Shown: piece after piece, positions 42,727-52,292 of the stretch
Position numbering within the stretch: position 1 is the stretch's first letter
Layout of the letters: the number at the start of each line of letters is the position of its first letter
From: Myxococcales bacterium 68-20
Lineage (GTDB): Bacteria > Myxococcota_A > Polyangia > Polyangiales > Polyangiaceae
Direction: 5' to 3'
Length of the DNA: 64,000 nucleotides
Assembly: GCA_001899635.1 (NCBI GenBank)
Contig: MKVQ01000021.1
Location: 1 to 64,000, forward strand
Translations under genes and position numbers: made by a program
Notes under the pieces: generated by a model
What the model saw: only the letters and a program-made list of their open reading frames with translations
The model's database searches: none
What the model was told of the DNA's origin: nothing

Positions 42727-45000
42727 GTGACGCGAGAGTCGATGAAGGATTCCAAAGTGGCGGACGAGGAGACGGGGCACAACGAGCCGCTCGGTGGCAG
42801 CGAAGGAAACACCTTCGAGGCGATCGGCTGGGCGCTTCGCGCGATCCTCAAACACTGGGCGCTCATCCTTGCGGCCGTCCTCTTGTTCTCGGGGGTCAGC
42901 CTCGCGTACTCGAAGAGCCTCCCGAAGATCTACGAGGCGTCGACGCTGATCGAGTTCGATCCCGACGTCATCAAGCCGCTCGGAAACAAGACCGATCCGA
43001 TGGTCGGCTGGAGCGCGCTCTGGGACACGAAGGAGTACTACGAGACCCAGTACCGGATCATCCAGAGCGACCGCGTCCTCTCCACCGTCGTCCGCAACCT
43101 CGGTCTCCAGAACGATCCCGATTTCCTCGGCTACAAGCCCACCGCGCCCGTTCCGATGGAGAGCGCGGTCGAAAGCCTGCGCGGCCGGCTCACCGTCGAG
43201 CCCGCGAAGGGCAGCCGCCTCGTCTACCTCAAGATCCAGGACACGAAGCCGGCGCAGGCGCGCCGCCTCTCCGAGGCCGTCGCCAAGGCGTACATCGATC
43301 ACAACCTCGAGAAGATGGTGAGCGCCACGGGCGACACCGTCGTGTGGCTCTCGGGTCAGCTCGACCACTTCAAACGCGAGCTCGAACAGACCGAGGACTC
43401 GCTCCACGAGTTCAAGAAGCAGAATGACCTGCCCTCCACGAACATCGACGACCTGTCGAAGATGATTCGCATGGAGATGCAGGAGTACGACGGCGCGCTC
43501 ACGCGCACGCGTCTCCGCCGCCAGGAGCTCTCCGCCCGCCACACCGAGCTCTCGAAGGTCACGACCGAGCACCCGGACCAGATCCCCGCCTCGGAGCTCC
43601 TCTCGAACGCGTTCCTCGGTCAGCTCCGCAAGCAGTACCAGGAGGCCAACCAGGAGCGGGCGGAGCTCATCGCCGGCGGCAAGGGCGAGAACCACCCCGA
43701 CGTGAAGCGGGCGAACGAGAAGATCGCGCTCTCGAAGCAGACGCTCGTCAACGAGATCCGCACCATCCAGGGCGCCGTCGCTCGCGACCTCGCGATCATC
43801 CAGCGTCAGGAGGCCGGCGAGGCCGCGCTCTACGAGGACTCACGCAAGAAGGCCGTCGAGCTGAACCTGAAGGAGCTCGAGTTCCACCGCCTCGATCGCC
43901 TCCGCGCGCAGAACGAGAAGCTCTACGCAGTGCTCCTCGAGCAGCTCAAGGAAGCCGACCTGCGGCGGATGATGAACACCAACAACATCCGCCTCATCGA
44001 CACGCCAGTCGAGCCGAAGTCTCCGATCGCCCCACGCGTGAGCACCAACGTGGGCATCGGCCTCCTCACCGGCCTCATCCTCGGCATCGCGCTGGCCCTC
44101 CTTCGCGAGGCGCTCGACAACACGCTCAAGACACCCGACGACCTCGAGAAGCGTCTCGACGTCACGTTCCTCGGCCTGCTCCCCGAGATCGCCGAGGAAG
44201 ACCTCGACGGCAAGCCGGCGAAGGGTCGACGGAAAAAGGCTCGCCGCATCAAGACCGAGCTCGCCCCCGAGCTCTTGGTCCACGAACGCCCGGCATCCGG
44301 CGTCGCCGAGGCGGCGCGCTCGCTGCGCACCAACCTCATGTTCATGAACCCGGACAAGCCTTACCGGCGCATCCTGGTGACGAGCGCGGCGCCGGCGGAG
44401 GGCAAGACCACGGTCGCGGTGAGCGTCGCGGTGTCGCTCGCCCAAGGCGGACAGCGGGTGTGCATCATCGACTGCGACCTTCGCCGTCCGCGCCTCCACC
44501 GCATCTTCGACCGCGCCGGCGACATCGGGCTCATGAACGTCATCCTCGGCGAGGCGACGGTCGAAGAGGTCGCCAAGCCCACGATCGTCCCGAACCTCTA
44601 CTGCATCCCCTGCGGCCCGATCCCGCCGAACTCGGCCGACGTGGTCGCGTCCGAGAAGTTCAAGCACCTCCTCGACGAGGTCGGGGAGCACTTCGACCGC
44701 ATCGTCCTCGACAGCCCGCCGGTCGTCGCCGTGACCGACTCGGCGATCCTCTCGACCCTCGTCGACGGCGTCCTCTTGGTCGTCCGCGCGTTCAAGACGA
44801 CGTTCGGACTCTCGCGCTCGGGCCTCCGGACCCTGCGCGACGTCGACGCGCCGATCGCAGGCGCGGTCCTCAACGCGGTCAACCTCGACCGCCACGAGTA
44901 CGGCTACCAGCGCTACTACTACTATCGGCATGAGGGCTACGCGCCCCTCCCGCAGGGCGGCGATCGTCCGAGCGACGAGGCGGCGGCACCGCCGAACTGA
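42727..45000 (+). CDS. polysaccharide co-polymerase / tyrosine autokinase (Wzc type)
   Basis: 757 residues from a GTG (an ATG at 42742 is possible). Layout: N-terminal membrane helix at about 45-65, a Wzz periplasmic domain with long coiled coil (residues ~180-400), second membrane helix at about 440-460, then a BY-kinase domain with Walker A SAAPAEGKTT (~554), Walker A' VCIIDCDLRRPRLH and Walker B RIVLDSPPV. The C-terminus has a tyrosine cluster (YGYQRYYYYRHEGY), the autophosphorylation site. Such proteins set chain length and control export of capsule or exopolysaccharide. The rest of a wzx/wza locus is not in the window; only a polymerase-like gene lies nearby. Confidence 0.94.
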   Translation: MTRESMKDSKVADEETGHNEPLGGSEGNTFEAIGWALRAILKHWALILAAVLLFSGVSLAYSKSLPKIYEASTLIEFDPDVIKPLGNKTDPMVGWSALWDTKEYYETQYRIIQSDRVLSTVVRNLGLQNDPDFLGYKPTAPVPMESAVESLRGRLTVEPAKGSRLVYLKIQDTKPAQARRLSEAVAKAYIDHNLEKMVSATGDTVVWLSGQLDHFKRELEQTEDSLHEFKKQNDLPSTNIDDLSKMIRMEMQEYDGALTRTRLRRQELSARHTELSKVTTEHPDQIPASELLSNAFLGQLRKQYQEANQERAELIAGGKGENHPDVKRANEKIALSKQTLVNEIRTIQGAVARDLAIIQRQEAGEAALYEDSRKKAVELNLKELEFHRLDRLRAQNEKLYAVLLEQLKEADLRRMMNTNNIRLIDTPVEPKSPIAPRVSTNVGIGLLTGLILGIALALLREALDNTLKTPDDLEKRLDVTFLGLLPEIAEEDLDGKPAKGRRKKARRIKTELAPELLVHERPASGVAEAARSLRTNLMFMNPDKPYRRILVTSAAPAEGKTTVAVSVAVSLAQGGQRVCIIDCDLRRPRLHRIFDRAGDIGLMNVILGEATVEEVAKPTIVPNLYCIPCGPIPPNSADVVASEKFKHLLDEVGEHFDRIVLDSPPVVAVTDSAILSTLVDGVLLVVRAFKTTFGLSRSGLRTLRDVDAPIAGAVLNAVNLDRHEYGYQRYYYYRHEGYAPLPQGGDRPSDEAAAPPN

Positions 45001-45236
45001 CGCCCCGGCGGCGTTGCCCGGGCCGGGCGAGAAGCGCCGGCCAGTGAATCCCGCTGCGTCCCCTCGACGTCCGTGACGTTCGACGGCGCGGTCTCCGCGC
45101 GGCCAATCCTACCCACGACCGAAGGACTGCTCGTCTCGTACGCACGGAGCGGCGGAACGTCGGGCCTTCGCCTTTACCGGAACAACCAGGACACCGCGGC
45201 GTCGCGCCATGAGCTCGGCTCGCTCGCCAGCCGTCC

Positions 45237-47846
45237 TCAGCGGCGCTCGAAGACGCGCCGTGTCGCTGCCTCGCGCGCACGGACGACAGCGGCGCTCCAT
45301 TTCGGCTCGTCCGGATGGCGATCGACGAGCTTCATGTAAGCCTCGAGCGCCTCCCCGTGCATGCCCTGCGCCTCGGCCCTCGACGCGACCTCGACGAGCA
45401 GGTCATCGCGCTCCGGAGCGCGCTCCCACGCCTTCTTCATCAGGGCCAGCGCTCGACGCTGAGCGCCGCGACCCGACTCGATGCCGGCTGCGAAGATGAG
45501 GTTCGTCACGCACTCCGCCGGAGCCTCGCATCCGAGCTTCAGGAGGCGATCGAGCGCGGCGTCGACGCGAGCGGTGTTCTTGGTCTCGACCGCGAGGCTG
45601 ACGAGCCGTCGCGCACAGGGCGAGCGCTCGACGACTTCCTCGAGTGAGCGATCGAGCTCGGCAAACCCGGCATCGACCTCGCCGATCGCGACGCGGAGCT
45701 CGGCGGTGAGGGCATGACCGTCACACTTCTCCGGCGCGGAGGCGCGAAGCCGGGCGGCTGCGGCCAGGCCTTCGGAGATGCAGCTCGCACGAGCGCCCTT
45801 CGCGCCGTCCGCCGAATCGACACACCAGCCTTCGCGATCCCGGACATCGCCGAGCGACCGCGCGGCGGCCCGATGCACCGGCGCGAGCGCCGTCGGATCC
45901 CGCGCCGTGATCTCGCGATCGAGGCGGACGACGGTTGCCGGCAGCCTCGTTCCCAGGTGCGTCGCGAGCGCGGTGAGGACGGACAGGCCCAAGCCGTCGT
46001 CGGGGACGAGCTCCATCGCCTCCTCGTAGCCGCCGACGAGGCGGACGGACTCCTCCACCCCGCAGAGCGCCTTGTCCTGGATGCACGCGATCCGATACTC
46101 GAGCCTCGCCTGCGACGGATTCTTCACGAAGAGCGTGCGCGCGAGCAGCAAGTGGACGCGCCCGTAGACCGGGCTCCGCTCGAGGGCGCGAGCCGCCCAT
46201 GGGAGCACGCTCTCCTCGCGCGCGACGGTCCCACGAACCGCGCCGACGAACGGGAAGTACGGATCGGCCGGATGACGGAGCATCGCCTCTCGCGCGCGGT
46301 CGCGAAACGCAGCATGGGACAGCGACCGATCGAGGCCCGCGTCTCGGAACGCGCGCTGCTCGTTGTAGAGCTCGTTCTCGCTGAACGGGAACGTGCCGGC
46401 GATCGCGAGGAGCGTCGCAGCGCCGAGCCCGAGCGCAAGCGCGGTCGGACGACTTGCCCAGGCGCTGCCGCGGTGCGGGACCGGCTTCCCCCCACCCGTC
46501 CCTCCCGTCACCATCGCCGCGCAGACCGCCAGCGCGATCACGACGCCCGGGACCTCGGAGTTGAAGTCGACCAGGTTGTGGAGAGCGGCGGCGACGAGCG
46601 CCGCCCACGGGCCCGCGGGCGGCCGCGAACGGGCAAGCACCGTCCGAGGCCGAAGGGCCCAGCCAATCGCGAGCAGCGCGACCACGGCGACCGGGAGGCC
46701 CCACTCCGTGACCCACTGGGCGATCAGGTTCTCGGGATGGGTGAACACCCAGTAGCCCGTCCCGGTGCGAACCTTCGGGAAGGCCGCCTCGAAGGCGCCC
46801 CGCCCGACGCCGAACACGGGGAAGTCACGCACGAGTGCGAACGCATTCGCGACGAGGTCGAACTTCGAGAGGTTGTTGTTCGCGAACTTGGTGCGCGAGT
46901 CGTCGAACGCGGCCAGGAAGAGCACCGCGCAGCTCCCGACCGCGACGGCGACGACGGCCAGCGGCGCAGCGATGCGAGCACGCCTCGCCTTGCGCACGCC
47001 GAACGTGAGCATCGCGACAACGAGCGTCCCGACGAACATCGACGCGGTCCCGCCCCGAGACAGCGTCCACACGGTCGTGGCCCCGAGCAGGAGCACGATC
47101 ACGAGCGCAAGCGGGCGCGGCAACGCCTCGCGTCGCTCGATCACGGACGCGAACGCCAGGAGCACCCCGATGTTCACGTACGCCGCGAGATGGTTCGTGT
47201 TGAGCAAGGGCGCGAGGTGGTGGACGTCGTACGCGTACGTCTCTCCAGGCTCGTAGAGACCGAAGACCTTGCGAGCGCCGAGCACCGGGTGCATGAGCGC
47301 CGCGCCGGCGATTGCGACGGCAGAGACGAGCAGCGCGCGCTCGAGGAAGGCAACGCCGTCCTGCCTCCGCGCGATGCGGAGCGCTCCGACGAAGACGACC
47401 AGATACGTGATGCCCCGCAGGATCTGGACCCGAGTGCCGACCGGCTCGAGCGACACGGTCGCGAGCGAGGGACCATCCTCGCGGAGCGGGCTCAGGCAAT
47501 ACGCCCACACGTCCGCGTTCGCGCTCGCGATCGAAGCGAGGAGTCCGCGCGGCAGCGGAACGATCTGCACACCGGTCCACAGGATCAAGAACGTCGCCGC
47601 AGCGACCAAGACGGTGGCAGCGGGACGCGGCTCGAGCGGCTCGGCATCGAACCAGACGAGACCGGTCCCGAGAGCCGCGAGGACGGCGACCACCGTGAGG
47701 ACCGGCGTGTGCAGCGCCCCGAGACCGAGCGCGCTGAGGAGAATCGCGGCCGCGATCAGCCAGCGGCCCGCAAGCGCGCGCCCGGCGAAAGGGCGCCCCC
47801 TCTCGCCGGAGCGCTCCGATGAAGCCCAGCCGCTCCTGAGACCCAT
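45237..47846 (-). CDS. O-antigen ligase-like polymerase with TPR tail
   Basis: 869 residues. The first ~450 hold about 12 membrane helices with the Wzy_C/WaaL signatures LLNTNHLAAYVNIG and WTLSRGGTASM and a periplasmic loop before the last helices, so it is an O-antigen ligase or polymerase family protein (PF04932). Residues ~480-869 form a soluble helical region with TPR-like repeats (LEYRIACIQDKALCG, LRVAIGEVDAGFAELDRSLEE, RALALMKKAWERAPERDDLLVE). Fused ligase-TPR proteins occur in several phyla and may bind glycan or assemble complexes. Convergent with the Wzc-like gene, 236 bases away; a partnership in surface polysaccharide synthesis is inferred. Confidence 0.88.
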   Translation of the reverse strand: MGLRSGWASSERSGERGRPFAGRALAGRWLIAAAILLSALGLGALHTPVLTVVAVLAALGTGLVWFDAEPLEPRPAATVLVAAATFLILWTGVQIVPLPRGLLASIASANADVWAYCLSPLREDGPSLATVSLEPVGTRVQILRGITYLVVFVGALRIARRQDGVAFLERALLVSAVAIAGAALMHPVLGARKVFGLYEPGETYAYDVHHLAPLLNTNHLAAYVNIGVLLAFASVIERREALPRPLALVIVLLLGATTVWTLSRGGTASMFVGTLVVAMLTFGVRKARRARIAAPLAVVAVAVGSCAVLFLAAFDDSRTKFANNNLSKFDLVANAFALVRDFPVFGVGRGAFEAAFPKVRTGTGYWVFTHPENLIAQWVTEWGLPVAVVALLAIGWALRPRTVLARSRPPAGPWAALVAAALHNLVDFNSEVPGVVIALAVCAAMVTGGTGGGKPVPHRGSAWASRPTALALGLGAATLLAIAGTFPFSENELYNEQRAFRDAGLDRSLSHAAFRDRAREAMLRHPADPYFPFVGAVRGTVAREESVLPWAARALERSPVYGRVHLLLARTLFVKNPSQARLEYRIACIQDKALCGVEESVRLVGGYEEAMELVPDDGLGLSVLTALATHLGTRLPATVVRLDREITARDPTALAPVHRAAARSLGDVRDREGWCVDSADGAKGARASCISEGLAAAARLRASAPEKCDGHALTAELRVAIGEVDAGFAELDRSLEEVVERSPCARRLVSLAVETKNTARVDAALDRLLKLGCEAPAECVTNLIFAAGIESGRGAQRRALALMKKAWERAPERDDLLVEVASRAEAQGMHGEALEAYMKLVDRHPDEPKWSAAVVRAREAATRRVFERR

Positions 47847-47884
47847 GCGGCTGGAAGCTTACTACTCGAGGCCGCTCCGGCCCC

Positions 47885-48991
47885 TCAGAACCCCACGACG
47901 AACGCGAACGAGGCGCCCACGACGAAGCTGATACGGTTCTCGCCGCTCTCCGGGATCATGTAGGCCGGTCCGCCGTCCGCGAGGACCTCGAGCCCGAGCG
48001 AAGGACCGAACACGTGGCGGTAGCCCAGGCCGAAGCGACCGAGGAGGTTGTTGCTCACGGCGCGCGTCCCGGAGACCATGTAGCGCTCATAGCCGAGGCC
48101 GCCTCGGAGAAGGATGTGGTCGCCCGCAAAGCGCGAGACCGGGAGCCTGAGCTCGACTCCGCCCATCAGGAGCGGCCCCGCCAGTGAGGTCGCCGCGCCG
48201 GACGTGCCGACCCCCGCGTAGCCAATCTCGCTGATGATCGACACGGTCGGCCCGGTCGAGTAGCGGAACGCCGCGCCGACGCCGTAGCCGAGCCCGGCGG
48301 GGGCGCGCTCGCCCACGAAAAAGCGTGGCAGGTGGAGGAACGGGCCGAGCACGAAACCCGAGCCGTAGCGCAGCGGTGAGGTCTCTGCGGCGTCGGCAAG
48401 CTGCTCCTGAGCCACGTAGTAGTCATACGAGCGTGCGGGCTCCGTCGACTTCCCTTCCTCGGACGAAAACGTGGAGGACGACGAAGACGAGGCGCTTGCA
48501 CCGTCGCCTCCAATCGAGACGCTCGCGCTGGCTTCACCGCCGGCTCCCGTCTCCTTCGGCACGTCGCGGTCGCGCGCCTTCGCCGACTGCGAGGACGGCC
48601 CACCGGTGCCGCTCTGCTCCTCGAGCGCGGCAAGGCGCTCCCGGATCTGATCGGAGTCCGGGGCGTCGGGCTGTGCGACGAGATAGGCACGGTAGTCGTC
48701 AATCGCGGGGAACGGATGGCCGAGCTTCTCGTGGCAGAGCCCGCGGTCGCGCCGGAGCCCAGGCTCGACCGTCGCGCGAATCGCCGCATCGAAGCTCGGC
48801 AGCGCCCCCGCACAGTCGCCCGCACGTGCACGCCCGCGCGCGGCCTGCGCATTGGCGCCCCCCGCCGGTTCCCGCCGGAGCACGATTGGAGAGCTCGACG
48901 CTCCCGTCGGCTGAGCGCTCGCGGCGGACGCCGCGAAGAGCGCACCGGCGATGCAGGACGAAGCTAGGAGGCCGACACGTACTCGACGCAT
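47885..48991 (-). CDS. exported TPR/beta-barrel hypothetical protein
   Basis: 368 residues from the ATG at 48991. Signal peptide ends ASA-QP at about 26. Next, a short TPR-like region (ARGRARAGDCAGALPSFDAAI, HPFPAIDDYRAYL), a Ser-rich acidic spacer (SASVSIGGDGASASSSSSS), then a C-terminal half of alternating strands with Gly and aromatics (FVLGPFLHLPRFFVG, LLRGGLGYERYMVSG, FVVGASFAFVVGF). The final Phe and strand pattern suggest an outer-membrane barrel. No known family; it is a common architecture in Polyangia. Ends 38 bases from the polymerase gene, same direction. Confidence 0.75.
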   Translation of the reverse strand: MRRVRVGLLASSCIAGALFAASAASAQPTGASSSPIVLRREPAGGANAQAARGRARAGDCAGALPSFDAAIRATVEPGLRRDRGLCHEKLGHPFPAIDDYRAYLVAQPDAPDSDQIRERLAALEEQSGTGGPSSQSAKARDRDVPKETGAGGEASASVSIGGDGASASSSSSSTFSSEEGKSTEPARSYDYYVAQEQLADAAETSPLRYGSGFVLGPFLHLPRFFVGERAPAGLGYGVGAAFRYSTGPTVSIISEIGYAGVGTSGAATSLAGPLLMGGVELRLPVSRFAGDHILLRGGLGYERYMVSGTRAVSNNLLGRFGLGYRHVFGPSLGLEVLADGGPAYMIPESGENRISFVVGASFAFVVGF

Positions 48992-49157
48992 GGATGAAAG
49001 CGTACGACAGCGCAACGAACACCGACAAATTCGAGCCGGGGCGAAGGCCCACCACTACGGGTCGTTGGGGCGCGAGCCCCGAGCTCGCCAAAGCCAGGAG
49101 GCCCTGCGTGCGGGCAAGGCCTCCACGAGTGCGGACCACTCCGCGTGCTCGGAGCGC

Positions 49158-50648
49158 TTACGGAACCGGTTCGCGATGCGGGGCCCCGGCCTCGCCCACG
49201 TTGAGTAGGAGGCGCGGACGCAGGCCGGCGCCGCCGTCTCTCATCGCTGCGCCGCCGTCTCTCGCCGCTGCGCCGCCATCGGGTGCAGCGCCGTCGAGCG
49301 CGCTCGCGGTCCGCGTGGCGAGCCACTCCTTCGTCGCCCAGGTCACCTTCCCGAAGCGACTCGCCTTGTGGAAGTTGCCCTGTCCGAGGATCGGCGACCA
49401 CGCCGTGCCGCCGTTGTTCGCCATGGCGTAGAAGTTCATCCGCCAGGTGTCGCCCGGCTTCGGCGGGAGCTGCTTCGCGCCCTTCTCGAACGCCTTCCAC
49501 GGGATCGCCGCCTCGACGACGTAGCCCTCGTCCTTGTCGGCGCTGTTGTCGATCGTGCCCTTCACGACGACCGCCGTCTTCATCTTCGGGTCCCAGTCCT
49601 CGTGGCCGAAGGGCCCCTGCGGCTCGACTTTCGGCTTGTTGTAGCCGTCGAACTGGGACTTGAAGACCTTGTTCTGCGGGTTGATCTGGATCTCGTAGTA
49701 GTTGACGTTGTCGCCGTCGCCGTCGGGGTCGATCATGATTTCCGACGTGTGGCGAGTCCACGTCATCGGCTGCCCCGTGGCGGTCCAGTCCTTCGGCTGC
49801 TCTTCCTTGTTCGTGAAGTAGCCGACGACGTCCGGGTCCTTGACCTCGATGAGCACGTACATGTGCTCGTCGTCCCAGAGAAGCTTTGCCGAGCCGTTGA
49901 TGGGGAACGAGGTGTTCGGCTTACCCGTTCCCACGTCGACAAAAGGGCCGGTGCTCACTGCGCCTCCCCATGCCTTCTCGTCGCCCTTACCGTCGATCAC
50001 GATCTTCTCGCCGGCGGCGAGCTTACCGACCTGGACCTCGGGGAGATCCAGCGCGCCGCGTTTGCCGGGCTCGGCCGCCTTCGGCGCGACGCCCGTCTTG
50101 ATCTTCGTCACGATCGCGCGGTTGTCGCCGTCGTTCGGTCCGCTGAGCGTGCGGAGACGGGCATCGCCCTTGTAGATCCCGACGTAGACGATCGAGTCGG
50201 GCCCGCGGAGCTCGGCGGGCATCGTGAAGGACTGCTCGTCGGCGTAGATCTTCCCGCGCTCCCACTTGTCCGGCCCGAGCACCTGCCCCTGCCCGCGCGC
50301 CTCGCGGAGCGGACCGACGCTGTCGAGCCCCTCGTGACGATCGAAGCCTTCGTGCTGGACGTGGGTGAAGAGCTTCCAGCCTTCCTCGAGCGGCTCGTCG
50401 CAGCGCCAGTAGTAGGTCACCTTCACGGGCGTGTTCGGGCCGGCCTGCTCGGGCGCGACCTTGTAGCCGACGAGGTGGACCTTGTTCTCGAAGTTGACGT
50501 CCGTCTTCTTCGCGTCCGGCGGGACCGAGTCGAGGATGTGGGCCTTGAGCCGCTCCTTGTCCTCTGCACTGATCTGCGTCTTTCCCCCGACGCAGGCGGA
50601 AGCAAAAGGCAGCATGCCGAGGGCGGCAATGAGGACGAGAGTTCGCAC
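49158..50648 (-). CDS. lipoprotein with CBM9-like domain
   Basis: 496 residues with a lipobox FASAC (Cys19). An N-terminal ~170-residue beta region (VKVTYYWRCDEPLEEGWKLF, DSIVYVGIYKGDARL) is followed at about 210-440 by a domain like the family-9 carbohydrate-binding fold found in bacterial surface proteins: IVIDGKGDEKAWGGA, AKLLWDDEHMYVLIEVKDPDV, SEIMIDPDGDGDNVNYYEIQ, EAAIPWKAF, WRMNFYAMAN. The tail repeats (A/R)DGGAA units. A carbohydrate or lipid ligand is inferred. No enzyme motif. Divergent from the sugar dehydrogenase gene. Confidence 0.85.
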   Translation of the reverse strand: MRTLVLIAALGMLPFASACVGGKTQISAEDKERLKAHILDSVPPDAKKTDVNFENKVHLVGYKVAPEQAGPNTPVKVTYYWRCDEPLEEGWKLFTHVQHEGFDRHEGLDSVGPLREARGQGQVLGPDKWERGKIYADEQSFTMPAELRGPDSIVYVGIYKGDARLRTLSGPNDGDNRAIVTKIKTGVAPKAAEPGKRGALDLPEVQVGKLAAGEKIVIDGKGDEKAWGGAVSTGPFVDVGTGKPNTSFPINGSAKLLWDDEHMYVLIEVKDPDVVGYFTNKEEQPKDWTATGQPMTWTRHTSEIMIDPDGDGDNVNYYEIQINPQNKVFKSQFDGYNKPKVEPQGPFGHEDWDPKMKTAVVVKGTIDNSADKDEGYVVEAAIPWKAFEKGAKQLPPKPGDTWRMNFYAMANNGGTAWSPILGQGNFHKASRFGKVTWATKEWLATRTASALDGAAPDGGAAARDGGAAMRDGGAGLRPRLLLNVGEAGAPHREPVP

Positions 50649-50885
50649 GGGGCCTCCTTACCTGCCGCATCTAAGACGTCGCGGGGAAAGAACGCAAGTG
50701 GCTGGGTAGGACCCCGCCCAGCCCGCGATCTCCACGAGATCACACTCATCGAGCAGCTCGACCACACGCGATCGTTCGCCGCGGCCCGACGCGGGTGGAT
50801 CGAATGCCGCACGGTTCGTCGAAATTACGCGGCGGGTCGTCGACAACGCCACCGCTGCCGTGCCCCGTCGGCGGACACGAAGAGG

Positions 50886-52160
50886 ATGCCGCGTGCTCGA
50901 CCTACTGCAGGGCTGATCGCTCTCCTCTCGCTCTCCTCGATCGCCGGAGTGATCGCCGCCTGCACGGAGGAACTGCCGCCTCCGGTCGACTCCGCACCTC
51001 GCGAGTTGCCGCAGCCCGAGCCGGACGGCGGAGACCTCGACAGGCCGGACGGAGCGCCGGACGCGCTGGCGCCTCCGACAACCCGCCTCGGCTTCCTGCA
51101 AGTCTCGACCGGACCGTTGACCCGCCCCATCGAGATCGCCGCGCGGGCCGGGCGCCTCTACGTCGCCGAGCATTTCGGAACGATCCGCTTGCTCGGCCCG
51201 GATGGCTCGACGGGCACCGTCGTGCTCGACATCGAGCCTCGGATCACGAAGGGCTACGACCAAGGGATCCTCGGGTTCACGTTCCACCCCGACTTCCCGG
51301 ACACGCCATACCTCTACGTCACGTACACCTCGCCTCATCCGGACGTCCCGGCTCCGCCCAACGTGTCGTTCCAGTCGGTGATCGCACGCTACGAGAGCAG
51401 CGACGGCGGGCTCACCTTCGACGCGGACACCGAGAAGCGAATCCTCGTCTGGGATCACCCGGGCGTGAACCACAACAACAACAGCGTCCTCTTCGGCCCG
51501 GACGGCTACCTCTACATCAGCTCGGGCGACGGCGCCGATCCCACCGACCTTCGCTTCGAGCACGCGCAGCGGACCGACGTCCTCCTCGGCAAGATGCTCC
51601 GCATCGACGTCGACAACGGCGATCCGTACGCGATCCCGCCCTCGAACCCGTTCGCGGACGGCGGAGGCCTCCCCGAGATCTTCGCGCTCGGCCTTCGGAA
51701 CCCGTGGCGCTTCGACTTCGATGCAGAGAGCAAGCGCCTCTTCGCCGGAGACGTCGGCCAGTACAGCTTCGAGGAGATCAACGAGATCGTCCTCGGCGGG
51801 AACTACGGCTGGGGCGCGCGTGAGGGCTACTCGTGCTTCGACGGCGGCCCGGGGTGCGACGGCACGTTCATCGATCCGCTGATCGTCCACGGTCGCGCGG
51901 AGGCGACGGCGATCGTCGGCGGCGTCGTCTACCACGGCACCAAGATCCCGGAGCTCACCGGCAAGTACGTCTACAGCGACACCACGACCGGCTTCTTCTG
52001 GGCGGCGGCGATGGACTCGCCTGCGCCGGAGCCAGCGAGGCTCCTCGATGGGCGCAGGATGCACGCCGTCTCCATCCGCCTCGACGAGGACGGGGAGATC
52101 CTCGTCGTAGAGTACGGCGCCGGAAAGATCTGGCGGATGACGCTCGAACAGGTCCCGTGA
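50886..52160 (+). CDS. PQQ-dependent sugar dehydrogenase-like lipoprotein
   Basis: 424 residues from the ATG at 50886; lipobox-like VIAAC (about Cys25). After an acidic linker it has the glucose/sorbosone dehydrogenase propeller (PF07995): IEIAARAGRLYVAEHFG, GILGFTFHPDFPDTPYLYVTYT, VWDHPGVNHNNNSVLFGPDGYLYISSGDG, ALGLRNPWRFDFD, LFAGDVGQYSFEEINEI and NYGWGAREGYSC. His in HNNNSVLFGPDG and Arg in LRNPWRFD match the active-site region. These enzymes oxidise sugars or sugar alcohols with PQQ in the periplasm, but many homologues are of unknown substrate. No PQQ synthesis genes are in the window. Confidence 0.9.
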   Translation: MPRARPTAGLIALLSLSSIAGVIAACTEELPPPVDSAPRELPQPEPDGGDLDRPDGAPDALAPPTTRLGFLQVSTGPLTRPIEIAARAGRLYVAEHFGTIRLLGPDGSTGTVVLDIEPRITKGYDQGILGFTFHPDFPDTPYLYVTYTSPHPDVPAPPNVSFQSVIARYESSDGGLTFDADTEKRILVWDHPGVNHNNNSVLFGPDGYLYISSGDGADPTDLRFEHAQRTDVLLGKMLRIDVDNGDPYAIPPSNPFADGGGLPEIFALGLRNPWRFDFDAESKRLFAGDVGQYSFEEINEIVLGGNYGWGAREGYSCFDGGPGCDGTFIDPLIVHGRAEATAIVGGVVYHGTKIPELTGKYVYSDTTTGFFWAAAMDSPAPEPARLLDGRRMHAVSIRLDEDGEILVVEYGAGKIWRMTLEQVP

Positions 52161-52260
52161 GCTCGCGAGCCGCTGCCGCGTTTCGTGGGGGCTCGTCGCT
52201 CTCGACGTCGACGCCGCGCGGAGGGTCCGCGTAGGTCCGCTCCGCTTCGCCGGACGTGTC

Positions 52261-52284
52261 GGGCGCGCGATCGCTCGCGCGCCC
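52261..52284. terminator. bidirectional terminator between sugar dehydrogenase and ffh
   Basis: GGGCGCGCGA-tcgc-TCGCGCGCCC: a perfect 10-bp stem with a 4-base loop, 8 bases from the leftward ffh stop and 100 bases after the rightward gene. No U tract on either side, but the position between convergent genes supports a terminator role. Confidence 0.55.
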
Positions 52285-52292
52285 TGGCGCCT

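Noticed and set aside
49368-50885. A 1.5-kb open extension upstream of the sugar dehydrogenase
   Set aside because: It is the antisense shadow of the CBM9-like lipoprotein gene; the ATG at 50886 starts a lipoprotein signal.
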